Notes under the pieces: generated by a model | The model's input: the letters and a program-made list of their open reading frames with translations, nothing else | Databases searched by the model: none | Told to the model about the DNA's origin: nothing | NCBI GenBank assembly: GCA_001443495.1 | Contig: LDXR01000011.1 | Location: 43,840-107,839, forward strand | Direction of reading: 5' to 3' | Source of the DNA: a candidate division NC10 bacterium CSP1-5 | GTDB lineage: Bacteria > Methylomirabilota > Methylomirabilia > Methylomirabilales > CSP1-5 | DNA: 64,000 nt | Program-made: the position numbers and the translations under genes | Shown here: positions 8,920-14,922 of the stretch, piece after piece | Layout: every line of letters starts with the position of its first letter | Numbering within the stretch: position 1 is the stretch's first letter

Positions 8920-9084
8920 TCACCTCAGCAGGAGTATGGCGACTACCGTTGCTACGATCAGAAGCCGCAGCGTTGAGCTGGGATAGCCTTGTCCATCGAA
9001 AGGCCCGGGTCCCTTCCAGGCCCTTCGCAAGCGATGGTAGTCGATGACCAGAAACATGATGAGTGCGAAGAATAGCCAGATCAT
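8920..9084 (-). CDS. Small membrane protein with two hydrophobic segments
   Basis: 54 residues from the ATG at 9084 (GGAGGAG upstream). Hydrophobic segments lie at both ends: IWLFFALIMFLVI and LRLLIVATVVAILLL. No family recognised. The N-terminal IWLFF resembles that of the broken small gene at 9669. Confidence 0.7.
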   Translation of the reverse strand: MIWLFFALIMFLVIDYHRLRRAWKGPGPFDGQGYPSSTLRLLIVATVVAILLLR

Positions 9085-9173
9085 GATTTGAATAGCTCCT
9101 CCACACACCAGAGCACTTGTTCGGCGCGCGCGGCGTCGGCGTCGGCATCGGTGGCGGCGGCTCGTTGTCGCAA
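9081..9173 (-). CDS. Possible short ORF, TTG start
   Basis: A 30-codon frame with plausible protein sequence, ending VLWCVEELFKS, whose TGA overlaps the next ATG as ATGA. It lies in the same frame as the preceding gene, separated from it by that gene's TAG stop. It could be a separate TTG-started peptide, a readthrough extension or chance. Confidence 0.3.
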   Translation of the reverse strand: MRQRAAATDADADAARAEQVLWCVEELFKS

Positions 9174-9182
9174 CGAGGCACG

Positions 9183-9530
9183 CTAACTCATTCTATCGTA
9201 GCAATCCAGGCAAGATGTCCCGGTTGAGGCCATCATGCTCTGCCCAGCCGGAACGCTGTGACCGCAATCACAGTGTACCACTGTCACTGACGGGGCATCG
9301 CGTTTTCGGCCAATCACCCCATATGAGTGATCATAGTAGAAGTTCGGTGACTGACACCACTTGACTGCCTTGCCCGATTCCAGAATGGCGATGATCTGCT
9401 CTCTGGTTTTTCCTTCGATCTTCATCGCGCCCTGGATTGCCTTCTCTAGATCAGCGAGCGTTGGGGTTTTCCAGGTTTTCCCAAATGAGCCGACATATCC
9501 ATCAGTCATCGTCATGTGTTCGAGTTCCAT
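9183..9530 (-). CDS. Hypothetical protein with C-terminal zinc ribbon
   Basis: About 115 residues from the ATG at 9530, chosen because GGGAG is well spaced upstream; 9536 or a GTG at 9623 are alternatives. The C-terminus has CDCGHSVPAG followed by CLDC, a likely zinc ribbon. The central part is helical. Function unknown. Confidence 0.65.
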   Translation of the reverse strand: MELEHMTMTDGYVGSFGKTWKTPTLADLEKAIQGAMKIEGKTREQIIAILESGKAVKWCQSPNFYYDHSYGVIGRKRDAPSVTVVHCDCGHSVPAGQSMMASTGTSCLDCYDRMS

Positions 9531-9669
9531 GCTCATCTCCCGCGCTATCACGGGTACTCCCGGCGGCTTCTTGAGCGAGCCGCTGAGCGTTCGGGTCAAT
9601 CCCCTGGTCGGGATTCGGGCCACAACGCCAGAAAACGCCTTATCTCAGCAGGAAGAACAGCCAGATCAC
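9502..9669 (-). pseudogene. Small membrane-peptide gene interrupted by an in-frame TAA
   Basis: A GTG at 9669 overlaps the stop of the Csx15-like gene as GTGA, the usual start arrangement in this genome. It reads IWLFFLLR and then meets TAA (9642-9640). The same frame then continues for 45 codons of protein-like sequence (GVFWRCGPNPDQGIDPNAQR and on) to a TGA at 9502. Either the gene is broken by one nonsense change (or a sequencing error), or only a 9-residue peptide is made. TAA ends other genes here, so code reassignment is unlikely. Confidence 0.4.
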
Positions 9670-9992
9670 TCTACACCGCCCACGACAAACTGAGGGGGGA
9701 CGCTGGAGTCATGAATAAAGTAGACGGCTGGTACATTGTGCCATCCCAGCGCTTCCATCTCGAGCGCCATCCAATAGGCCGCCACGCTCAACTTTGGCGG
9801 GATAATGGCGACAATCTCCGAGATGTCTTGCACGGTGTCATTCAGCAGGGTCTCCACTTCTCGGCGCAGGTTGCCCGTGACCATATCGAACTGGACAGGC
9901 TTATATACTTCGGTGAAGTGGCCAAGCTGCTCTGAGAGATCCTTGTACTGATATTCGGTCAGCGGATGTGAGAAGTTGATGACGCAATTCAT
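9666..9992 (-). CDS. Csx15-like protein (type III CRISPR-associated family)
   Basis: 108 residues. The N-terminus INFSHPLTEYQ, then VQFD at about residues 33-36, and a second half with IIPPKLSVAAYWMALEMEAL and VPPQFVV follow the Csx15 layout as I remember it (NFSHPLT ... QFD ... NPP ... PPRFEV). Csx15 proteins accompany type III CRISPR loci and are thought to relate to cyclic oligoadenylate signalling. No cas genes are nearby, so an anti-CRISPR role (binding or degrading the signal) is the attractive inference. It is the first sizeable gene downstream of a consensus promoter, which suggests early expression. Confidence 0.65.
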   Translation of the reverse strand: MNCVINFSHPLTEYQYKDLSEQLGHFTEVYKPVQFDMVTGNLRREVETLLNDTVQDISEIVAIIPPKLSVAAYWMALEMEALGWHNVPAVYFIHDSSVPPQFVVGGVE

Positions 9993-10078
9993 GACCTATT
10001 CCTTCTCGGACAGGGGAGAATCGAAACGGAGCGCAATGTCCACACGTGGGTAAGAAGGATGAGAGAACACTCGCACAT
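9989..10078 (-). CDS. Possible 29-residue leader peptide
   Basis: A short frame (MCECSLILLT...) after GAGGA, in the 5' leader between the promoter at 10.17-10.19 kb and the Csx15-like gene. Its stop overlaps the next ATG (ATGA). It could be a leader peptide or chance. Confidence 0.35.
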   Translation of the reverse strand: MCECSLILLTHVWTLRSVSILPCPRRNRS

Positions 10079-10166
10079 TCAATCCTCAGCCAGGAAGAGG
10101 GTAGGGGAGTCAATACGAAGGTATCCCCAGTCGGCTTGCTTCTCCCCTTCCCCATTCTTGGACTTG

Positions 10167-10194
10167 ATTATACACCCAATCAAGAGTTTGTCAA
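10167..10194 (-). promoter_or_regulatory. Consensus sigma70 promoter, leftward
   Basis: On the minus strand TTGACA (10194-10189) is followed after 16 bases by TATAAT (10172-10167), both perfect. Transcription would start near 10160 and read the Csx15-like gene and the accessory genes to its left. It lies within the 390-base gap 9993-10382, which otherwise holds only the possible leader ORF and a short GC hairpin near 10350. Confidence 0.85.
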
Positions 10195-10382
10195 GGGGGA
10201 AAATACGCCGGCCGGGATTCTCGTCGGGTACGATCAACCGGTTTTTACACCGTCTCAGAGGGTGTCCGGGAAGCTGAAATGCCTGGCGTGACACACGACA
10301 CAGGTAAAAGGCTTCTTTGGAGGGTTCTGGACGGATTAACCGGTACTGATCGGGGCTGCAACCCCGACCGGCGTGGCGCCCG

Positions 10383-10586
10383 TTACAGAATGGTCAGCAT
10401 GGCGAGGGGTGAGTATACCGTCTCTTCCTCGGAGACCTGGAAGGTCACTCTCTCATCCCCTATCAGGGGGAACATACCGAGGTAGCCATTCAGCATCAAG
10501 TTCATGACCATCTCGTCGCTGGTGCCTACGATGAGGACTGCCGGCACATTGGGCCGGGCATTGATTTTGATACGAGTTTGCTTCAT
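10383..10586 (-). CDS. Small hypothetical protein
   Basis: 67 residues. It begins with a basic strand-like segment (MKQTRIKINARPNVPAVLIVG) and has no membrane segment. The start overlaps the upstream stop (ATGA) with GGAGA upstream. Function unknown. Confidence 0.65.
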   Translation of the reverse strand: MKQTRIKINARPNVPAVLIVGTSDEMVMNLMLNGYLGMFPLIGDERVTFQVSEEETVYSPLAMLTIL

Positions 10587-11374
10587 CGTCTTATCTCCTG
10601 GGTCGCCACATTCACCTGAACGTGGCGTGGTAGGATCCTCATGGGTCGCTGGACGCCTCTGTACTCAACGACCTTGGAGCCGTTCGCCCTGATCCAGGCA
10701 TCCACTTCGGGTGGGCAGGAGCGAATGTGGCGATTCTTCTCAGCCTTGATGCGTTCGTGCGCCCTCTCAATGGCGCCTTCGATGTAGTTCCAGATGGTAT
10801 CCGGGATGTACTTCGGCAACAGCGCCTTCACACTGACGAGTTGCTGCGTCCGATTGTCAAAGGCGTCGGCCTCATCGGCCAGCTTGCACAGGTCATCGAG
10901 TGACTTGGCCTGAGTGGCCCGCTCCCGGATGGACTGAGCCAACTTCATCGACTGCCCTTTCCGGTCATAGGCTTCCGCCCGGGTGCAGTCACGCATGGCC
11001 TTGACCGCGGCTTCCAGCCCTTCCCGTTCACATTTCAGAGCGGGCCGGGCCTTCTCCATGTGCCACCGGGAAGTACGGTCGATCATGTACTGCCGGTAGG
11101 TGTCGCTGTCCAGTTCGTCCAGGGTAGCACTCCAAGCATTGCGATCGGCCTGGCGCAGTGCCTCCAGGCGGTCGAATAGCTCGTCGTTGTACTCACTGGA
11201 TTCACTTACGTTCTCGATCTCAATCCAATCGCCTACGCTCCCATTATGGAAACGGTAGCGATTCTCACGCTGAGGCTCGACCTCTTCACCCGTTTCCGTG
11301 ACTGCCTCAAAGTCACGGGGAGCGGGGGGCGTGGCCGGGAAGAATGCCGGCTGTGCCCAGATTCCGATGTTCAC
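10583..11374 (-). CDS. Hypothetical helical protein
   Basis: 263 residues from a GTG at 11374, preferred over an ATG at 11413 because AAAGGAGA precedes it and it overlaps the upstream frame as GTGA. The N-terminus is Pro/Ala-rich and acidic. The middle is long helices rich in Glu, Arg and Ala, and the C-terminus is basic. Not recognised; a DNA-associated or scaffolding role is possible but unsupported. Confidence 0.75.
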   Translation of the reverse strand: MNIGIWAQPAFFPATPPAPRDFEAVTETGEEVEPQRENRYRFHNGSVGDWIEIENVSESSEYNDELFDRLEALRQADRNAWSATLDELDSDTYRQYMIDRTSRWHMEKARPALKCEREGLEAAVKAMRDCTRAEAYDRKGQSMKLAQSIRERATQAKSLDDLCKLADEADAFDNRTQQLVSVKALLPKYIPDTIWNYIEGAIERAHERIKAEKNRHIRSCPPEVDAWIRANGSKVVEYRGVQRPMRILPRHVQVNVATQEIRR

Positions 11375-11420
11375 TCTGTCTCCTTTCGTCTCTGCCAGAT
11401 TGTCCGCTGGCATCGGGGTT

Positions 11421-11510
11421 TCACAAACTGGTGACGATACGCACGATCAGGGCTGCCATGGATAGCACAAAACCCCAGATGGCGATCTTCTCGGGAATGT
11501 CCAATTTCAT
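11421..11510 (-). CDS. 29-residue membrane peptide
   Basis: The frame starts at ATG 11510 after GAGGTGAGAC and encodes a single hydrophobic helix (IAIWGFVLSMAALIVRIV) with a short charged N-terminus. Its good ribosome site and position just upstream of the GTG-started gene suggest it is real. Confidence 0.65.
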   Translation of the reverse strand: MKLDIPEKIAIWGFVLSMAALIVRIVTSL

Positions 11511-11622
11511 GTCTCACCTCATACAAAAGGCAAAGGGGAATGGATTTCTCCATCCCCCTTCCTTCATCGGCGGCAGCCACTCAGGGCTCTTTACAGGTTC
11601 AGCTTCCCTACTTCACTCGTTT

Positions 11623-11661
11623 CGTCTTCTAAACGTTTCGCGGCGAAACGTTTAGAAGACG
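11623..11661. repeat. 39-bp perfect palindrome containing GTTTCGCGGCGAAAC, copy 2
   Basis: The arms are perfectly complementary over 19 bases around a single central G at 11642. The core (11635-11649) is the dispersed palindrome. It sits in a gap between two leftward genes. There is no T-run on either side, so it is not an ordinary terminator; a protein-binding site or cruciform is more likely. Confidence 0.9.
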
Positions 11662-11706
11662 CAGGTTCGGGTAACCTACTGCTTTCAGGGCCGCAGCCCC
11701 TTCCGC

Positions 11707-12018
11707 CTAGAAGCGATTGGCACGGTTCGCGGACGACCTGGACTCCTGGACCTGGAAGAACGGTTCGCTTTTGGCCAGTATCTGGCGCAGGTCGGCCATC
11801 TTGAGTGTCTTCTCGGTGCTGGCCTGTAGCTTGTCCAGGAAGTCCTGCAATTCACTGTTATCAATGGCCGCCAGGCGTTCCTTTCCCGGCCACACTCCTC
11901 GGCCACTGGTGACAATGGGTTTCCCGTCCTCAAGCATGATGGTGAGGATACATTGGTGTCGTTTGCTGCCCTCACTGAATTGGATCCGAATGGTACCGTT
12001 ATAGGTAGAGACTTCCAC
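11707..12018 (-). CDS. Small hypothetical protein
   Basis: 103 residues starting at GTG 12018 after GAGGTG. The first half looks beta-rich (TIRIQFSEG, HQCILTIMLED), resembling small phage single-strand-DNA or transcription-modulator folds only superficially. The second half is helical. No family assigned. Confidence 0.7.
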   Translation of the reverse strand: MEVSTYNGTIRIQFSEGSKRHQCILTIMLEDGKPIVTSGRGVWPGKERLAAIDNSELQDFLDKLQASTEKTLKMADLRQILAKSEPFFQVQESRSSANRANRF

Positions 12019-12118
12019 GTTTCACCTCGGAAGAAAATGCCCACAAAGCGAACGTCCCGATTGTCCGGTCTTCACGGCCACGTCATGGGCCGTACACCGC
12101 CACGGGACGTCCGCTTGG

Positions 12119-12207
12119 TGGGGAGTTACCGCTTGGGAGTCGAACCCTCGTCCGGCTGGCCGCAGCCAACCTTCAATGGCTTAGGGAGTCCAATCCGCTC
12201 ACCCCCA
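12119..12207 (-). tRNA. tRNA-like sequence, degenerate
   Basis: The minus strand contains GAGGGTTCGACTCCC, like a T-loop, and a hairpin resembling the long variable arm of class II tRNAs (GGCTG/CAGCC). However, the T-stem is only about 3 bp and no clean acceptor or anticodon arm can be drawn. Probably a relic or a mimic; anticodon not assignable. It fills the 213-base gap 12019-12230. Confidence 0.3.
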
Positions 12208-12230
12208 GGGAAGGTCATCTTCCCGGCCAT

Positions 12231-12440
12231 TCAGCGGTAATGTTCACTCTGCTCTGCTGTGATGCACTGTTCCATCCCCAATCTGGGGAAAGAGCCGTGC
12301 TCAGTATCAAGGAGGTAGTTGTCATCGAGCCTATTGATGCGATGAATCTGATGCAGATGGCCGGCTCCATCTCTCAGGAACATAGCGTATCTGGGCCGAC
12401 CAAAGGCATTGGTTTGCTCGTAGGCTTCGCTGACGGTCAT
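12231..12440 (-). CDS. Small hypothetical protein
   Basis: 69 residues from the ATG at 12440 that overlaps the preceding stop (ATGA). Strand-rich centre (RYAMFLRDGAGHLHQIHRI). Last of four tightly coupled small genes (13118 to 12231). Unrecognised. Confidence 0.65.
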   Translation of the reverse strand: MTVSEAYEQTNAFGRPRYAMFLRDGAGHLHQIHRINRLDDNYLLDTEHGSFPRLGMEQCITAEQSEHYR

Positions 12441-12667
12441 CGCGGGATCTCCAGCTTGGTCGCCAGATTCTTCCACCACCAAAGCTCGTGCCCGTGGTAG
12501 GTACGGCTCATGCTTTTGGAGCCGGCCGAGGCGTTCAGAGTATTGACCGCTTCCTCCACAAGTCGGCGGATGGCGTATGTCTCGGCATTCTCTAGGGTGG
12601 CCGCGTTCACGTGCAGCACTTCGGTTGTCGGATCGGCATAGGGGTACAGGACGTTGAGGATGATCAT
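12437..12667 (-). CDS. Small hypothetical protein
   Basis: 76 residues, unrecognised, with a short C-terminal aromatic run (HELWWWKNL). Coupled by ATGA overlaps to the genes on both sides. Confidence 0.65.
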   Translation of the reverse strand: MIILNVLYPYADPTTEVLHVNAATLENAETYAIRRLVEEAVNTLNASAGSKSMSRTYHGHELWWWKNLATKLEIPR

Positions 12668-12909
12668 TGTCCCATCTCCGAGTAGGCGATCCTCACCGAC
12701 GCGACCAGTGGCTCGTCGAACGGGATCATGGCGACGACCAGCTCGGCCAGGAATTCCGGCAGATACTCGTGGGTGACCGATCCGTTGTGCAGTGTTCGGA
12801 CGATGGCGACACTCCGGCCATAGCCGCTGGTAGGCACGTGCAACTGCATGGTCGAGGACACTGGGCCGTGCTGAAAGATGGGTGGAAATGTCGTTGTGGT
12901 GTACATCAT
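12664..12909 (-). CDS. Small hypothetical protein
   Basis: 81 residues, unrecognised, predicted mixed strand/helix. Coupled by ATGA overlaps to both neighbours. Confidence 0.6.
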   Translation of the reverse strand: MMYTTTTFPPIFQHGPVSSTMQLHVPTSGYGRSVAIVRTLHNGSVTHEYLPEFLAELVVAMIPFDEPLVASVRIAYSEMGQ

Positions 12910-13118
12910 GCCTCCTTTATCTTGGTTGCAGCCTTCTCGGCCACAATCCGATCGTGTTCAGTGCTCGCTTGTATGGCGGTTCGCTTCCACTCGCCACATT
13001 CTTCCCCGTCAATGAGGGCTCGGTAGGGCGGCTCCCCTCGCCTGTCCCTTACTGGGTCTTTGATGTACTTCACGATGTACTTCATAGGCTGCCCTCTGAT
13101 GACGACACGTCTCTTCAT
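12906..13118 (-). CDS. Small basic hypothetical protein
   Basis: 70 residues, first gene of the four-gene cluster, with GGGAGG upstream of the ATG at 13118. A lysine/arginine-rich N-terminus and a helical C-terminus suggest nucleic-acid contact, but no family is recognised. An internal ATG at 13085 is a less likely start. Confidence 0.65.
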   Translation of the reverse strand: MKRRVVIRGQPMKYIVKYIKDPVRDRRGEPPYRALIDGEECGEWKRTAIQASTEHDRIVAEKAATKIKEA

Positions 13119-13198
13119 CGGTTGCCTCCCTTCCAGGCAATGTGTTCCTTATCTCACTATCCCATTGCCGAAACAATAGGATAGATCGCCCGTTTGGG

Positions 13199-13234
13199 TT
13201 TGAGGCCAGTATGAATGCCCGATAGCCTCAAACC
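13199..13234 (-). other. 10-bp hairpin at the 3' side of the candidate RNA
   Basis: GGTTTGAGGC pairs with GCCTCAAACC across an 18-base loop. There is no adjacent T-run, so it is more likely a processing or stability element than a terminator. Confidence 0.5.
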
Positions 13235-13260
13235 AAAAAGCGTCTATACTGCTCATGAAA

Positions 13261-13325
13261 GCGTGCTGGCGGGAGTCGAACCCGCACATTACGAGTGGAT
13301 GACCAGTCCACTCGGCCACAGCCGG
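13261..13325 (-). tRNA. tRNA-like element, anticodon uncertain
   Basis: A perfect T-arm (GCGGG, TTCGACT, CCCGC), a GGCCGAGTGG D-arm like that of serine/leucine tRNAs, and GCTG/CAGC next to the acceptor. The distal acceptor pairs fail and the anticodon-to-T-arm spacing is too short for a normal tRNA. It may be a relic or a structural domain of the surrounding RNA. Confidence 0.35.
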
Positions 13326-14144
13326 CCACGTAGTCACACGAACCTAACTGTGACGGCAGTTTCCAGCGTAGGAATTATCGTCCACACGCCTCCACTGCCT
13401 GCCTTGAAGCCCTTCTCGGCCATCGGACACATGAGAGAAACAGGTCATGGGAGCCAGCCAGGAAGAGCCCGTCGCCCTGGTGCCGAAACACCGGCGGTCA
13501 TAGACTCTTCCCGGCCTCTCCCCCACCATCCATCACGGCCCTCAAAGTCCGGCTTAGGATTGTGCTGCGTGCCCAGGGTTAGAGACACGCCCGGCAGAAC
13601 TCCCTTGACAGGGCGCGTGCACGCATTCCCTGCTCAAGCCTGCCTTTCCCCGCATAGTGATCACGGGACCAGAGGCTACTCTAGCCATTACTTGCCGGCT
13701 GCATGATTCAAGCGCATGCACGCCCCGCAGGGCCTTCCACCCCACCGTGGCAGAACTGTGTCCGCCTCGGCAGACTATGAGGGCAGTCCGCACGGGCCAC
13801 CTCACGTTCAGTCCGCACGGCACCACTCACGTCACGACTCGTGAGAGCCCGCTCCAGGGTGACTCCCCTCATAATCTGCCGACGCCTACTCAGTCCCGCC
13901 TCAATAGAACGCCCGTTCTACCACCGTGTACTTCCCGGAAGTTCCAACGGGCCACAGGGATTGCACCCCTTCAGGGCCCCTGGTGTGCCCCTGGGTGACC
14001 CTCATGCGAGAGCCTGTTGCCTTTTTAAGGACAGATTCCCTAAGAGCAGCCTGGGATGATATTTGGAACGGTCATCGGGGTGAGGGTTTTGGCCTGCTTT
14101 AATACCCCGCCCGTCATCTGGGGCTGCTCTCAGGGCACCTGTTC

Positions 14145-14183
14145 AAAAGAGGGGAGCCGGCACCCGCCGCGGGCACCGGCTCC
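14145..14183 (-). terminator. Rho-independent terminator, leftward
   Basis: On the minus strand a GC-rich stem (GGAGCCGG pairing with CCGGCTCC, with further inner pairs) is followed by CCTCTTTT. It follows the small gene ending at 14196 and separates it from the candidate RNA. Confidence 0.8.
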
Positions 14184-14195
14184 ATAGCCATGTTG

Positions 14196-14306
14196 TTAGG
14201 GGATGATGGCTATCACCAGTGACCCAGGGCTGGAGTGATAGCCAGATGTAGCCGTTGCAAGCAACCCAGCGGCCAGTAGGATGAGTTCGGACAGGCTGAG
14301 TTTCAT
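14196..14306 (-). CDS. 36-residue membrane or secreted peptide
   Basis: ATG at 14306 after GAAGGAA. The peptide has a hydrophobic N-terminal stretch (ELILLAAGLLATA) resembling a signal or membrane segment. It is followed closely by a terminator. Function unknown. Confidence 0.55.
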   Translation of the reverse strand: MKLSLSELILLAAGLLATATSGYHSSPGSLVIAIIP

Positions 14307-14371
14307 GGTTCGATTCCTTCCAGGAAAGGGTGGGGGGGGAGGGGCCCTATGTCGGACCCCTCCACTGTGGG

Positions 14372-14695
14372 CTACAGAGTGAACGCGGGGACGCCCGCCC
14401 AGACAACGCGGCCGGTGCTGTACACGGTCACGCTGGCCTTGTCACCCCGGGCGCGACTGATGCCGGCCAGGAGGATATTGGCCTTGCCCGTCGCCGGGTT
14501 CATGCTGTTGGCGATGGCGCGGTCGTTGGGCTCCAGCTTGGGGTACGTCGCTTCCAGCTTGGCCGCGAACGCCTCGAGCTGCGTCACGTTGATGTCGGTC
14601 GTGGCTACGGGCTGCCGCGGGCCGGGCGTACCGGTACCGGGCTTGCCAGCGACCTTCGCCTTCAGGTCAACGTCACGGTTCAGGAACTTGGACAT
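14372..14695 (-). CDS. Hypothetical protein
   Basis: 107 residues with a Gly/Pro-rich segment (about residues 17-30) and a helical, alanine-rich centre. AGGTGG precedes the ATG. The 228-base gap upstream contains several hairpins. Function unknown. Confidence 0.7.
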   Translation of the reverse strand: MSKFLNRDVDLKAKVAGKPGTGTPGPRQPVATTDINVTQLEAFAAKLEATYPKLEPNDRAIANSMNPATGKANILLAGISRARGDKASVTVYSTGRVVWAGVPAFTL

Positions 14696-14885
14696 GCTAC
14701 ACCACCTTTCCTATAGGAGTTTGCTTCCTCTCGGAGCTTTAGTGCGGCGTTAGCCCCAGGGGGAAGACGGCGGTAGCCCGGAAGTAGGCTGCCGTGCCCC
14801 GTGGGAGGGAGAGTGTGGTGAGACTCCACGCTAGAGAAGGTAAGTTCCTTCCCGGCTTCTGGATGGGCTTTCACCTACCCAGAAG

Positions 14886-14914
14886 CCGAGAGCCGATCCG
14901 AAGATCGGCCTCGG
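14886..14914 (-). other. Strong hairpin after the RNA-polymerase-like gene
   Basis: On the minus strand GCCGATC, a TTCG tetraloop and GATCGGC, extended by CCGAG/CTCGG. It lies just downstream of the gene ending at 14923. There is no T-run, so it is an RNA stabiliser or weak terminator; a second hairpin (GGCTTCTGG/CCAGAAGCC) follows directly. Confidence 0.6.
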
Positions 14915-14922
14915 AACCTATG

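Larger units (their letters stand above)
13199..14140 (-). ncRNA. Candidate large structured non-coding RNA
   Basis: Almost 1 kb without a credible gene in an otherwise packed genome. It follows the terminator at 14145-14183. Read on the minus strand it folds extensively. A 17-bp long-range helix pairs 13882-13866 with 13783-13767; its only non-Watson-Crick pair is a G-U that works on this strand and would be A-C on the other. Pairing of 13511-13505 with 13467-13461 encloses the hairpin 13492-13479. Further hairpins include ACTTC/GAAGT, TAGAAC/GTTCTA and GGCTA/TAGCC. It ends in a tRNA-like element and a 10-bp hairpin. Size, tRNA association and phage context recall GOLLD or ROOL RNAs, but identity is untested. 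Confidence 0.5.

Noticed and set aside
9183-9642. Stop-codon reassignment (TAG or TAA read as sense)
   Set aside because: Long genes, including one of 3153 codons, contain no internal TAG or TAA, and TAA and TAG end other clear genes.
10079-10294. 71-codon minus-strand frame
   Set aside because: It spans the consensus promoter and would start upstream of it, so it cannot be on that transcript.
11623-11661. parS or Rho-independent terminator
   Set aside because: The core differs from the bacterial parS consensus, no ParB gene is seen, and no T-run flanks the stem.
12119-13325. Two functional tRNA genes
   Set aside because: Both have T-loop-like sequence, but acceptor pairing and arm spacing fail in hand folding, so they are listed only as tRNA-like.
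13215-13706. 163-codon plus-strand frame, and another at 13657-13998
   Set aside because: They run across the tRNA-like element and predicted RNA helices, have no ribosome site and give Pro/Arg/His-rich shadow-like sequence.
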